From Ophioderma brevispina (Eukaryota > Echinodermata > Ophiuroidea > Amphilepidida > Ophiodermatidae), in assembly GCA_023653785.1 (NCBI GenBank), contig JAMKCH010044023.1, positions 1 to 64,000 on the forward strand: a stretch of DNA of 64,000 nt, written 5' to 3'. Shown one piece after another: positions 38,142 through 50,470 of the stretch. The notes under the pieces were generated by a model, which ran no database searches, had not been told where the DNA came from, and saw only the letters and a list, made by a program, of their open reading frames with translations. The position numbers were made by a program, and so were the translations under genes. Position 1 is the stretch's first letter, and every line of letters begins with the position of its first letter.

Positions 38142-38548
38142 GTGTGTGTGTGGGTCAATACTTTGTGCTAGATGGGAGATAAGGTAATTTTAAGTTTGAT
38201 CAGTGCCAGAAGGACAGGTTTCATACATAACATACGTATATCAAGTACATGAAACACATGCAATGCCAACATTGGATTGGTGACCATGGATTGAACCTTG
38301 TGGAATACATGTGCAGTTCATGGCACCAGAATCTGTGTAAAATGGAATGTTACATCTGTGTGCTGCCATGTATTTGGGTAGCTCTCAGTTATCTTTCCTT
38401 GAGTCAGTGGCTCTTGAAATGCATCTTCTGGTGACTCGCCTGAAGAACCCTTCAAGAGCCACTGACCAAAGACTTGGCATAATATTAGTATGTTTGATGG
38501 GAATTTCTGACAAATGGCAGCTATTGCACTTACGCCCTTCTTGCATTC

Positions 38549-38580
<32 letters not shown>

Positions 38581-39131
38581 GGTCAATACTTTGTGCTAGA
38601 TGGGAGATAAGGTAATTTTAAGTTTGATCAGTGCCAGAAGGACAGGTTTCATACATAACATACGTATATCAAGTACATGAAACACATGCAATGCCAACAT
38701 TGGATTGGTGACCATGGATTGAACCTTGTGGAATACATGTGCAGTTCATGGCACCAGAATCTGTGTAAAATGGAATGTTTGTGGCATGAATAAACAATTT
38801 AATAGTACTTGCCTTTTTGTACTGTTCAAACTCTAAAACTTGTAAGTGTAGTAGTGATTGTAGGATAATTCTTTACCAACAAAAGTCGTCATTTGAGTGT
38901 AACAAGGCCATATGCGCAATAGCTGCCATGTGTTACATCCGTGTGCTGCCATGTATTAGGATAGCTCTCAGTTATCTTTCCTTGAGTCAGTGGCTCTTGA
39001 AATGCATCTTCTGGTGACTCGCCTGAAGAACCCTTCAAGAGCCACTGACCAAAGACTTGGCATAATATTAGTATGTTTGATGGGAATTTCTGACAAATGG
39101 CAGCTATTGCACTTACGCCCTTCTTGCATTC
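38142..39131. repeat. paired duplications C-D and C'-D' joined by a T tract
   Basis: C (38142-38351) equals C' (38570-38779), and D (38351-38548) nearly equals D' (38934-39131). C and D are fused directly, whereas C' and D' are separated by 154 bp. D ends in CTTGCATTC followed by about 22 T and then C'. A diverged copy of C lies in the kinase 3' UTR (about 33740-33800). D itself contains the hairpin GAGTCAGTGGCTCTTGAA / TTCAAGAGCCACTGACC. Confidence 0.9.
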
Positions 39132-40078
39132 ACATGACAAAGTATTTCTTGAGCTGCCACTTAAAAAGTTATATTCTTTTTTGTTCTAAATTGAAAGTTC
39201 TGTATGTTCCCTGGTGGAATTCACTTATGATATCGGTATAGCTTATTGGTTGATTCAATTGGACATCTGTATGGTACTTTTGATAGTAATATCATTATTC
39301 AGAAGTAGAAAGGAAGAAATAGTGACAGAATAAAAGTTTACTTTTGTTTTCAGTTTTTATTTATTGCTTAAGGTGCAAACTAGTATTACTAAAATACAGA
39401 CAATTTTAGGGAAGTTACAAAATCTGTAATTATGCAGAATTTCTTAAAGATGGATTTTATTTTAAGTTAGGAGTCAATATTTCAGTTTAAACAAGCAGCT
39501 ATGAAAGTGTGACTTTCCTGAAATTGTAAAAAGGTTTAGGGTTAACACACTGATTTCAAACATTTTAGTGTAGTCATTTGTGACATTTACGGACAATAAC
39601 CACCACAAAATATTATTTTGCCTACCTCCATCCCAGTCTGTGTAATTTAAAAGTATATATATTTGACTATGGACAAAAATTCCAAATGTTAACACATGTG
39701 TCAAAGATAAAATTGCAAAAAAAAGTTAATTCAAAATGCATCAATTTTTGACTTGAACCCCAATACGTTTATCTGAAACAGTGCATATACTCAAATGGAT
39801 TTGATTTTATTGCTAGGCATGTTGTACCCTTAAGTGGCGGATCCTATCGAGTAAGCAGAGGAGGGGCTGCAAAGTGGCTAATTTCATGATTGTTTTATTT
39901 TGTGATGTATTTTTTTTTTCATGCTTCAGAACTGGGAATTGAAAAGTGGGCGAAAATATTTTCGATATGTAAGGTTTTAATATGTAGCCGTTGGAAACGT
40001 AATATACAAGAAAAAAGAAAATATGCAAACTGCAAAAATAAAAATTGCAAAAAAATAATCACTAAAATGGCCACTATA
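39132..40078. other. intergenic, no gene seen
   Basis: AT-rich sequence with no domain or splice-bounded exon recognised. Confidence 0.5.
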
Positions 40079-41247
40079 CAGTTCCCTCCCCACCCTAGCC
40101 TCCCCACCCTAGTCCCCCTCCCCACCCTATCACCCTCTCCGCTTTAGTCCCCTCTCCACTTTAGACCCCTCTCCACTTTAGTCCCCTCTCCACTTTAGTC
40201 CCCTCTCCACTTTAAGTCCCCTCTCCACTTTAGTCCCCTCTCCACTTTAGTCCCCTCTCCACTTTAGTCCCCTCTCCACTTTAGTCCCCTCTCCACTTTA
40301 GTCCCCTCTCCACTTTAGACCCCTCTCCACTTTAGTCCCCTCTCCACTTTAGTCCCCTCTCCACTTTAAGTCCCCTCTCCACTTTAAGTCCCCTCTCCAC
40401 TTTAAGTCCCCTCTCCACTTTAGTCCCCTCTCCACTTTAGTCCCCTCTCCACTTTAAGTCCCCTCTCCACTTTAGTCCCCTCTCCACTTTAAGTCCCCTC
40501 TCCACTTTAGTCCCCTCTCCACTTTAAGTCCCCTCTCCACTTTAAGTCCCCTCTCCACTTTAAGTCCCCTCTCCACTTTAAGTCCCCTCTCCACTTTAGT
40601 CCCCTCTCCACTTTAAGTCCCCTCTCCACTTTAAGTCCCCTCTCCACTTTAGTCCCCTCTCCACTTTAGTCCCCTCTCCACTTTAAGTCCCCTCTCCACT
40701 TTAAGTCCCCTCTCCACTTTAGTCCCCTCTCCACTTTAGACCCCTCTCCACTTTAGTCCCCTCTCCACTTTAGACCCCTCTCCACTTTAGTCCCCTCTCC
40801 ACTTTAAGTCCCCTCTCCACTTTAAGTCCCCTCTCCACTTTAAGTCCCCTCTCCACTTTAAGTCCCCTCTCCACTTTAAGTCCCCTCTCCACTTTAAGTC
40901 CCCTCTCCACTTTAGACCCCTCTCCACTTTAGACCCCTCTCCACTTTAAGTCCCCTCTCCACTTTAGTCCCCTCTCCACTTTAAGTCCCCTCTCCACTTT
41001 AGTCCCCTCTCCACTTTAGTCCCCTCTCCACTTTAAGTCCCCTCTCCACTTTAGTCCCCTCTCCACTTTAGTCCCCTCTCCACTTTAAGTCCCCTCTCCA
41101 CTTTAGACCCCTCTCCACTTTAGTCCCCTCTCCACTTTAGTCCCCTCTCCACTTTAGTCCCCTCTCCACTTTAGTCCCCTCTCCACTTTAAGTCCCCTCT
41201 CCACTTTAAGTCCCCTCTCCACTTTAGTCCCCTCTCCACTTTAAGTG
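40079..41247. repeat. 17/18-bp minisatellite, about 63 copies
   Basis: The unit is TCCCCTCTCCACTTTAG (17) or TCCCCTCTCCACTTTAAG (18), with an ACCCC- variant. Imperfect CCTCCCCACCCTAG starter copies lie at 40083-40130. Apart from AG/AAG and the T/A variant, copies are identical over 1.1 kb, which implies recent expansion. It is strictly pyrimidine-biased on the + strand. Confidence 0.97.
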
Positions 41248-43565
41248 TATAAAGGGAAAGTGTTAAGATTAGGATTATGGGTAGGTTAAGTGGAAGGTCA
41301 TTGTTTTACAGCTGGAGGTAAGGTTGGGTTAAATAGCCATGTCAAAATACTTGAGTAATTTTGGCACTTTTCATTGGGCCAAAAAAAGCATGTCAGCGAA
41401 AAGTAGGTCACATTATGGAAATGCTTGAAGAATGGAGCAAGGGAAAAGAAAAATGATTATATATTTAAGAAATCTATGCGTTTAAATATTGAAGTATTGT
41501 CAAGAATCTGGGGGAGATTTGGCAGTTGGCCCAAAACCATCTAACCAATAGGCCTAAGCTAGGCCTAACACTGCCGAGACAAGATGGACCCGCCACTCCC
41601 TTTATTGTGTATCCCATAAATGCTAGATATTCCGCGAAAAGTGAATGTGTGTACATTGAACAAAACATAAAATATATGAAAATAGTGTTAGAGTGTTCGT
41701 TTCTGCCTCCCTCTCTGATTAAGGGGCAGGTTAAAATACACAAACATTACTACCAGCACACCCCGCAGTTTTTGGTGGTTAACCAGGTCTTACTGTTACA
41801 AAACAATACATGGAATCTTAGTTCCAGGAAAACCTCCAAACACTCTGGGTCAGCCGGTAGTAATGAGATGTGTAGTCACCCCTTGTTTGAAAATGTGTTC
41901 TTTCGCCGGTTGAAAGACGAGAGAGGAAAACAACAGAAAGAAAAAAGTATTTTTATTCAAATATATTTGTGAGAGAGTATTAACAATAGGCACATTCTGG
42001 TAGTGTGGCTCTCTAAAAAAATAAATGGATTATTTATCTTTTACAAAATATATATCTTCACCAGGCAGGCGTGGTAAAAGCCCTATATAGGGTGCACAAA
42101 AAAAAAAGAAACCAAATATTTATTTTATGCAGTTATTCCACCGCTAAATTGCACACTGTATATTTCTTGTGTAAACGAAAATGCAAAGCTGGCTTTGCCG
42201 ATGAAAAAGTGTAACAACAGTAAATTGAATGTAACACTGAAGAAGCCAAAACATACTTTACCTGACACAATTTAGACTGCCCTCTGTCTCTGCACCTGTC
42301 CAGCAGATGCCATCCTATTTAACTCTTGAGAAGACTTAGACTTGACACCATAGAAAGTATATTCTTGTCTTAAACAGACTTGACACCATAGAAAGTATAT
42401 TCTTGTCTCCGTGTGTATAAGAAGCTAAATGTCACCTGCACAACCACTGCAAACAAAATCTAATATGCAATATGACTTTTTTTTTCTTCTCTTAGAGAAT
42501 AGTGATAGGGCTATTTTATTTATAAAAGAATTGGCGTAAAATGTAGTCAATGTTCTTTAGTTATACCTTGCGGGATCATTTAGAAATAAGTTCTAAAATA
42601 TAGTACATAGTTTCAAGTCTACTTTACCTTCTCATGTGGAAGGGATAAAATTACGACAATATTCTTTGAAATTTGTTTCATGTTGCAGTCTGTTAGGGAA
42701 AATTCAAGTGCTTTATTTGGGTTAATATTGTACTGTCACCCATGAGGGGTGCAGAAGTGTTAGCACATAAAAATACTGTAGTGTAATTTTGTTAACTCAT
42801 TTTGTCTTAAGTACTCTAATTAAACTGTAGTTACATAATTACACTAGGGTATCATTTAAACAAAGAACAATATTGTATTGATGTTGATATGCTAAGTGGA
42901 TAATAAACTGCCATGTTCCTTCTTGACACTGTTATTTTATTTTTCTGTCAAGTAGACGGTGAATTATCAAATTGAATTTGTATATAATATTTTCCCCATC
43001 TCTGTCAAAATTATCGAGCACAATTTTGAGGGGAACTTATAGTTTCAATTTGAAACTAACTGTAAATTATATATTTTCTTTGAGTTGTTAGAAATAATAA
43101 GTTCAGTTGATGTTTAGTTACATGTACCACCAATATACAAAGGCCAACCAAATAAGACAAAACTTCTTACTTTTTTTCTTTGTTTTTATTAATTGACGGA
43201 TCTTTGTTTAGATTATCGCACAAATGGGAGCGATGGGTTGCACATTAGTGTTACTAGTTATTATTTATTCATAAGTGTTTAAAATATGACAAGATATAAT
43301 GATTGGACAATCACCATGCATCGATATATGTATGTCTTTATGTATTTGGTTAATGTTTACATATTAGTTTCTTATTCATTTACAAAAGTTGATGTATTTG
43401 CAATCATTTAGACTGACTCATAGTGGTGTGTGCTCCCGTGGGCTTGTGCCATTATGTTGTTGTCAAAATGAGTGCATGTGCATTGATATTTTTTGCATTT
43501 TTGTGATTAGAAGTAATAGCCTTATTTTGTTGGCCTTGATTGATACATATATATCAATCAGTCTG
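41248..43565. other. intergenic, no convincing gene
   Basis: The open frame 41526-41972 (148 codons) is the longest ATG-started frame in this stretch but shows no recognisable domain. At 42332-42415 a ~37-bp segment (AGACTTGACACCATAGAAAG, TATATTCTTGTCT) is tandemly doubled. Nothing else is seen. Confidence 0.5.
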
Positions 43566-43569
43566 GGAA

Positions 43570-44200
43570 ATTTCCAAATATGGACATGATATTTATCCAT
43601 GGCATAGTCTAGATTCTCATATTTGCAAAATCTGTTTCTAAACAATGTAGTATGGATTCGGTGCTTAAAGGAGGATGGTCCGATTTCGCGCTGATATTTC
43701 AATCAGTTTTGATGTGAGAGCTAAAAATGCGATTTTATAAGCCACGTAGAGTACTGTGTAAAATTAATATTGGTCGATCAAAATGGGGCATGTTTAAGCT
43801 CATAACATCCAAACCAAACATCCTTTAGCTCTAAGATTTGACAGGGTAAATGAGAAAAAGAGTAGCTTTCTTCTGATACCAAAATTTTGACCATTTCTGG
43901 TAAAATCTGGGGTCCCTGGGGACGAGGCTATTAACAATCCGACCGTGGACCTTTAAATATATAGAGAGAGCCTCTATTGCAATGATTTTCAACAAATAAT
44001 AAAAAAAATATTTTGATTTTTTTTAAAATTTTATATTGAAAGTAATGTTGTTAGAGACTGTGTATATTTTTAAGCACTAAATCTACACTACAATATAAGC
44101 AGGATATTTCTAAACTATTTGTTGATGAGAATCTAGATTTTGCAGTGGATATATTATCATGGCCATATTTGGAAAATTTCCAGGCTGGATATATGAAACA
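43570..44200. mobile_element. fold-back element enclosing a dispersed repeat
   Basis: The arms are 43570-43665 and 44070-44200. Reversed, the left arm gives ATGAGAATCTAGA, GCCATGGATAAATATCATG and CCATATTTGGAAATTTCC, matching the right arm ATGAGAATCTAGATTTTGCA, GTGGATATATTATCATGGCC and ATATTTGGAAAATTTCCAGG. Between them is the repeat shared with 13870-14135. The right arm runs into an open frame of about 110 codons (to 44396) with no known domain. Confidence 0.7.
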
Positions 44201-44592
44201 CAGTACTGGAACGATACCTATGTTTTATCTAGCATTAAAGATGGAACCTGAGCTCAGGAAACGGTATGTTGTTTTAACACTGCCCAAGACCAGTAGCAGT
44301 CATGATCTCATACAGAGTGTGTCAAATGGCAGAGGAAATGTGTTAAGTTCCATTGTAGACTTTGACCAAGTTCATGCAGGAGTTTTTAGCCATTGATATG
44401 ATAGTATACTCTTACATAATTGTAAAATGACGGTCTGTGACCGTGGATGGCTAGTGTCTTAGCGTAATGCTATAATCATTAGTAGGGGAAATTAGCAAAT
44501 ATGGAAGGGCGTGTATTGTTCTCAAGACATTTAAGATTCACCATTAGCACTGATGCATTGTTATTCAAATACTAATGTACATGCCAGCTAGC

Positions 44593-44810
44593 TAAACCAA
44601 AGTTTTAAATCCGGTTTTGTTCCCGCTAAACGGGGTTGGCCGGATACCCCTCACTCTCGGCAATACTGCTGTGGTTAGAGGGAAATAGGACACTATTTTC
44701 CCAAGGTACTGGTTACATCCTACACCCCAAACCCAAAGGGTGAGGGGTGATAGACCTGTAGCCAGTACCAAGGGAAAATAGTGTGCCCTATTTTCCGCTA
44801 TAAAGTATTT
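44593..44810. repeat. partial dispersed repeat plus ~110-bp hairpin
   Basis: 44593-44680 is the 5' part of the AAATCCGGTTTTGT repeat (see 36705-37080). It runs into a hairpin at about 44693-44805 whose arms are GGAAATAGGACACTATTTTC, CCAAGGTACTGGTTACA and the inverse TAGCCAGTACCAAGGGAAAA, TAGTGTGCCCTATTTTCC. Confidence 0.75.
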
Positions 44811-45404
44811 GTTATATTACACCTCACTGTGACTCTGAGGTTGTAGGGAAAAAGTTCAATTTATTTTCTTAAGGAGATAGCATGCGTAATAGGAATCAGC
44901 CAGTGAAATAGCATGATTTTGTTCATGAATATTCATGCGGTGTAATAGCATACACTATCACCTGTAGTCAGTGTACATGCCTTGGCTCCATATTTGGTAA
45001 TTCCCTCGACTGATTATCTGTGAATGATGAATATTTTTGTTATTACTCCAGTTGGTATCAAAAGAGGAGTGTAATGAAGGCGGAGAAACCATGTGTGACC
45101 GCATTTCATCAATATCATGTTTACCCAATGAATTATGATGGAAGTGCAGCGTAGGGATTGACCCCCAATTGGCACCACACGATGAGCGAGTTTATGCGCG
45201 TAACTGGAAATAAACTGATACGAAAGTGTCAATTTACCTGTGTATGCTACCATCATCATTCGTTACATTTCGCGGGTGTTGTCGGGAATTTGATATGATG
45301 CCGCAAAACTCCTGTATGAACAAGGTGTGATATAGTATAATCACATAACAATATTGTACTGTTTATATTCTAGTGTAATATGATCTACTCCTCTCCCTCT
45401 TTTT

Positions 45405-45700
45405 TGTCCCTACCAAACTAAGTTCGGAAGGGGACTGTAAAATGGGCGCCGTCCGTATGTCCATCTGTGAGAAAAATGATAACCCGGGAATTTTTCAAAT
45501 GCTGAACCATGAAGTTTCCACGATAAAAAAAAGTTAACCCTATTTGTCCAGAGCTGAAGTAATGGGGGGTGGTCTGGTGTAGTTTAAGTTGTCATTTAGT
45601 GATCCGTGTGTTTTTTTTTCAAAAGTAGATTTTTTTTGTGACATTCGGCAGGGACATATTTTACGCATCGCGTAAATACGAAGTTTGCCCTTGTTTTTTT
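45405..45700 (+). mobile_element. interspersed element, 'GTCCCCGCCGAA' family, copy 3 (short)
   Basis: TTTTGTCCCTACCAAACTAA, GTTCGGAAGGGGACTGTAAA and CGCCGTCCGTATGTCC at the start. TGACATTCGGCAGGGACATA and CGCGTAAATACGAAGTTTGC at the end. At about 300 bp it is an internally deleted copy of the elements at 5780 and 24447. Confidence 0.78.
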
Positions 45701-46768
45701 TTAAATGTTCACTCTTTCCCCCCTAAAGTCTGTTGAATAGGATGCATTAATATTGAATAATTTTTAGCCAAGTATTTCTTGGGTTTTCTCATACCTTTTC
45801 CCATTGAGGGTTCTTTTAAAACTGTGTTAATGCTAGCTTAATAGATTGTTTCTATTCATAAAGTGTCAATTATAAGATATTATACTAATATAAATATATA
45901 AATATATATTATATAAATTACACAAACCCCACATACCTGAACACTTTATATTGATGACATTGTCAGTAATATGGAGTTCTATACCCAAATTTCATTAATG
46001 TAAATATTCTGGATTATGCCCTCCTAGAAAAAAATAAACACAATGATAATTAAGCCAAAGTAAACATAAAATGCAACTTTTTTCTTTAAAAAAACATGAA
46101 TTGCACATCCAATTTTTGCCAACCAAAAATGTGAGCAACACATGTTGAGGTTTTACTATTGTAAGTAAATCCAAATGGAACCAATTACATAATTAGACAA
46201 TCAAATAGTGTTTTCAACCCTATTGGATTCCATCTGCTTTGCTATATAGTCTCGTAGTTTGGAGGTCAGAGGTCAATTTTGTATAGTTGTATATCATTCT
46301 CAAACAAAATGGCAAATGGAAAAACAAATTATTACCAGTGATAATAATTAAATAATAACAGATTGATGTAAGTTTAACGATGAAAAAGAACATTTCAATG
46401 TACTTGTACTAGAAACATGCTCCTGATATTAGTGGGTCTTGTGTACTATGGAAATTAATGAAAACCACTAAATAAAAGTTTATGTCTCCCCCCCCACACT
46501 GCTTTTTGCTCACAACCCGCCTTAATACAAATAGATAGTGTTCATATTCGGTAATAAGTCATTGAACCATTGAAGATTTTTATTGGTCTTTTGTTGTATG
46601 TGTGCCTCCTGTTGATTCCCTCCCTCCTTGTTTCTATTTGGTTCCACAGTGGACTAGCATACAAACTATTAGTGGCTGTTGAAAACTTTCCAAATGGAAG
46701 ATAGGTCGCTTGCAACTCTGGGTTTTTTCGCTTCCACTTAACCCTCTGAGGCCTATCACCTTTCTTAG
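45701..46768. other. intergenic, no gene seen
   Basis: AT-rich. A TATAAATATATAAATATATA run lies at about 45888-45916. No gene is recognised. Confidence 0.5.
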
Positions 46769-46838
46769 AGTTATTTCTGACTGGCTCATTACATGATATT
46801 GCATGATATATCCGCGGAGAAACCAATCAAAAGAGACA
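46769..46838. repeat. inverted ATTGG/CCAAT element, copy c
   Basis: TTTCTGACTGGCTCATTACA, TGATATTGCATGATATATCC and GAAACCAATCAAAAGAG, the same layout as at 34604-34790 and 56973-57032. Confidence 0.65.
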
Positions 46839-47224
46839 TATATCTTCACAAACCTTTAAGTTTTTCCGTCATTTCTGATTGCGGTTTATAGGTCAGTAAA
46901 CCAATGTATAGCCCAATTAAATTGCCCGATAGACATCACGGTTTTAATCACCGTATCCTAATTGGATAGAGGCGCATGCAGTTAACAGCAATGGACTATC
47001 AATATCTAAGATAGATAATTTCAATGTTGTAGTTGTACATCTAGGATGCGTTATTCCGAAAGAGAGTCTAACTTTAGACCTGGGGTTTAACCAGGGTTAG
47101 TCATACATGAGTGGATCTTTCCTTCCAACATGCTCTAAAATTGTGCTGTACTGGTGAGAAAATTCCTCAAGGGTGGGCCAGAACGGCCCATCCATTTAAA
47201 GGAATTTTCTTCACCATTAATTTT

Positions 47225-47345
47225 GACCTTAAACAGTATTTGAAAGGGAAAAAGCGTTCCATCATGTAGGAACGAACCCCTGGTTTCTGAAACCCAGGTG
47301 TAAAGGTTAGACTCCCTATCGGGAATACCAGACCTTAAGTTTAAA
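47225..47345 (-). repeat. tRNA-derived SINE-like segment (candidate)
   Basis: On the minus strand: AAGGTCTGGTATTCCCGATA, GGGAGTCTAACCTTTACACC, TGGGTTTCAGAAACCAGGGG, TTCGTTCC. The order of D-arm-like, anticodon-arm-like and GGGTTCG-like B-box text resembles a degenerate tRNA. It does not close a clean cloverleaf, so a functional tRNA is not claimed. Confidence 0.4.
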
Positions 47346-48747
47346 TGCAACAGCAAGTTATTCTTAACCCCATGAGAAAGGCACTGTTGATTGGTTACCC
47401 AAGAAGGTTATTTGATTGTGATTAAGCCAATCAAACTGTTGTACGACTGATGTGGCTGAAGAGATTAATAATGAGTTAGCTCTAGTTTGATTGGTCACTC
47501 CATGACTATAAACATTTAAGAATGATTTTAATAATAGGGTGTAAAAATGTACTGTGTCAGGGGTTCCTTTAGTTTATAATCGTAGCTAAAGTTGAAGTAC
47601 CTTCATTCAGATTGACGTCTTTTCATGAAAAGATATAGCAAAACTGTGCAAATATTAACATCTTAGTATATGTTCCATTACTTAAAAAATTAAGAGGCCA
47701 GATGGTTAACGTTTATGCAAGAATGTGTCAGAGGCAAGTAAAAACATTGTGAAAACTGGGTGAGGCCAAGCTGAGTACTCGTATTCAAATGTTTTTACCA
47801 AAATTTTTTTTTCACTGGCTTGAAAACACCTTATTCGCATACATAAAACATGGGACAACAGCACCCTTTAATTTCTATTCTATTTACCCTAAAAAAAGAA
47901 ATGCTGAATAACTGAAAAAATGGCCCTTTCTTACTAAAATGTAAGTTGTTTTTAATCTTACAGCACGCAAACATTGTATTTTTCGCAGTTAAATGTTTCG
48001 TGTGCGCAAGAGTGAGCCTTTGAATAATGGGCCATAGTTAGGGTAATAGGAATTGAACGTTTGGTACTAATGGTGTGTTCATCAATGCTGATGATGCCAA
48101 ATCTGAAACATTGTTAAATTTTTTAAATGCCTAGACAACATTGGATGCACTATTCCAATTCTATATTTTACTCTTTTAAAAATATTCCAATTTTATATAG
48201 CATTTTTGCCACTTGGAAAATATCTTTGAACTTCTTAAAAATATTGTTTAAAAAAGGGTCAAGGTTTTGAAAATTACAAATATAAAACATCTCAGAACGA
48301 TACAAGGTGAAAAACTGTTCAAACATTGCTGAACGTCATTAGAATGCAACCAGAATAGTTGATGGATGGAGTACCTGAATTGTTCTGGAGTTGCCATGTG
48401 TTAGCGAAAGATGATTTTGAACAAAACATTTTTGGCAAAAGGAACATATATGTAAGCAGAGCTGTGAACTAGACTAGAATACTGTGTCCAGATGCAACCC
48501 AGGTATTCAGAAGTGGCCCATTTGGGTTTATTTGTAGTGTGATATACATATCACAAAAGTTACTTTGTCACCAATAACTCTCCTCATTGATGTAACAAAA
48601 AACCAAAATGAGCTAAATTTGCTTTATGAAATTAGAAACAGTGGTGTATTATTAATATGTATTGCTGTGACCATTGCATATGAGAACAACAACCAGATGG
48701 AGTTTATTTAGGCAAGCAGATGGTCAGGGAAAAGGGTGCTTTACATA

Positions 48748-48848
48748 AGTGGACACCCTTATGAATTCGGAAAACCTTAACGGAAATAAACCACATAAAC
48801 CGTGTGGTTTCTTCCGTTATAGGGTTTCCAAACTTTCATAGGGTGTTA
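48748..48848. repeat. ~100-bp hairpin
   Basis: ACACCCTTATGAATTCGGAA, AACCTTAACGGAA and AAACCACATAAACCG pair with CGTGTGGTTTCTTCCGTTAT, AGGGTTTCCAAACTTTCATA, GGGTGT. The stem is about 45 bp and imperfect. Confidence 0.8.
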
Positions 48849-48982
48849 TAGAAAGAAGGGCGTCAAACCTTATGGAACACCCGGGGAAACATGAATGGAG
48901 AATTGCTTTACAGTTTTGTGTGGTTGAAAAAGGAGAGTGTGAGAGTTGCCCAATGTGGTGTGTTTATATTATGTTTGACTTT

Positions 48983-49096
48983 TGGGCATTAATTACATTT
49001 GTACCCTTCCTACCTTGTATCATCTACTCTATTTCGTTATTGGGATAAAGCACATGATACAAAGTATGTGTGGAGGGTATAATGTAATTAGGCCAA
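48983..49096. repeat. ~110-bp hairpin MITE, copy 3
   Basis: GGCATTAATTACATTTGTAC, CCTT, TTGTATCATCTACT pairs with AAGCACATGATACAAAGT, GGAGGGTATAATGTAATTAG, GCC. Same family as 30603-30718. Confidence 0.78.
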
Positions 49097-49169
49097 CTTT
49101 TGCAATTCAAAAGTGGCTATTCTGTGTTGCTTGTTGATACAGGATGACACCCCCACCCCCACAAAGGCA

Positions 49170-49332
49170 ACCCATGGTAATGGGTAAACGTTTCATATAG
49201 AAGACCCAAGCATGCAAATGAGGTACTACAATTGATTCCATCATGCACTCTATGATGTTGTGCAGTAGCGCTTGATGGAATAAATGGCAATACCTCATTT
49301 GCATACTTGGGACTTCTATATGAAACATCTAC
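49170..49332. repeat. fold-back, 'GTTTCATATAGAAG' family
   Basis: CGTTTCATATAGAAGACCCA, AGCATGCAAATGAGGTA and ATTCCATCA face TTGATGGAATAA, TACCTCATTTGCATACTTGG, GACTTCTATATGAAACATC. Related copies lie at 55520-55830. Confidence 0.8.
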
Positions 49333-49556
49333 CTTGTAATTGTATATTGTCTTGTGTTGTCATTTTTTGGAAATCTAAGGAAACTAGACACAGTGGACTA
49401 GCAGCATGGCTCGTTGGAATTTGAGAATCTCTCTAAGATGAAATGTGCTTTGCAGGCAGGGCATGATGTAAAAAATAGACCTTAAGAAGCCAAATGAAAT
49501 GTTTCAAGGAAATATGTTAAAGGATCTTGATGCTAAGGAGACTTAGTGATGACTAA

Positions 49557-49865
49557 GTTAGTTTTAAATCCGGTTTTGTCCCCGTTAACAAGGGTGGCCA
49601 CTCAGCAACACTGCTGTGTGAGGATTTATTGGAGCAAAAGGATGCCCTTCCTGACGTCAATCCACAGTTTTCGGCGGTGGGCCTAGCCTGGGCAACCACG
49701 CCCACCATGCAAGGCAGCATGTGCTGGATGGCTGCCATTAGCTCTCCAGAGCTGATGCCCTTGTAGGTAGATCTTCTTTTTCATTCTACCAGGGTAACCA
49801 GCTACCCTCATCAGAAATCCAATGGGGTGACGGTTTAGCCGCCGACAACTCGGCCCTGGGACAGG
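49557..49865 (+). repeat. ~310-bp dispersed repeat copy (AAATCCGGTTTTGT family)
   Basis: Same order of landmarks as at 36705-37080, with small deletions near the start and end. Confidence 0.82.
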
Positions 49866-50159
49866 GTATGTTATATGATACCCAGATCACACAAGGTCAG
49901 TTCATGTCAATGTATGTACAAGTACAACCCACTGAACTGCGTCCTTGGTGGATGAGCATATTGCAACTCATAGTGATGGTGTGTCACATGCACTGCATTG
50001 ATCATCCCCTGACAGTGTTATAGTGGCTATTCCAATGAATTCATACCCCCCATATGGAAAGCATACACTCAATTCCAGTTGTCTTCAAAAGAGGGGGGTG
50101 TATGGAACTCATTTGGAACAGCTCATTTGGCTACTGGCTTTTGAATGTGGTAGGGACAA

Positions 50160-50470
<311 letters not shown>

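Noticed and set aside
40079..41247. Possible telomere-like or CRISPR array
   Set aside because: The 17/18-bp unit has no spacers, and CCCTCTCCACTTTA is not a telomeric repeat. It is a plain minisatellite.
41526..41972. 148-codon open frame
   Set aside because: No domain, no splice context and mixed composition. Kept only as a note because its length could be chance.
47225..47345. Functional tRNA gene
   Set aside because: B-box-like text is present, but acceptor and anticodon stems do not pair cleanly. Listed only as a SINE candidate.
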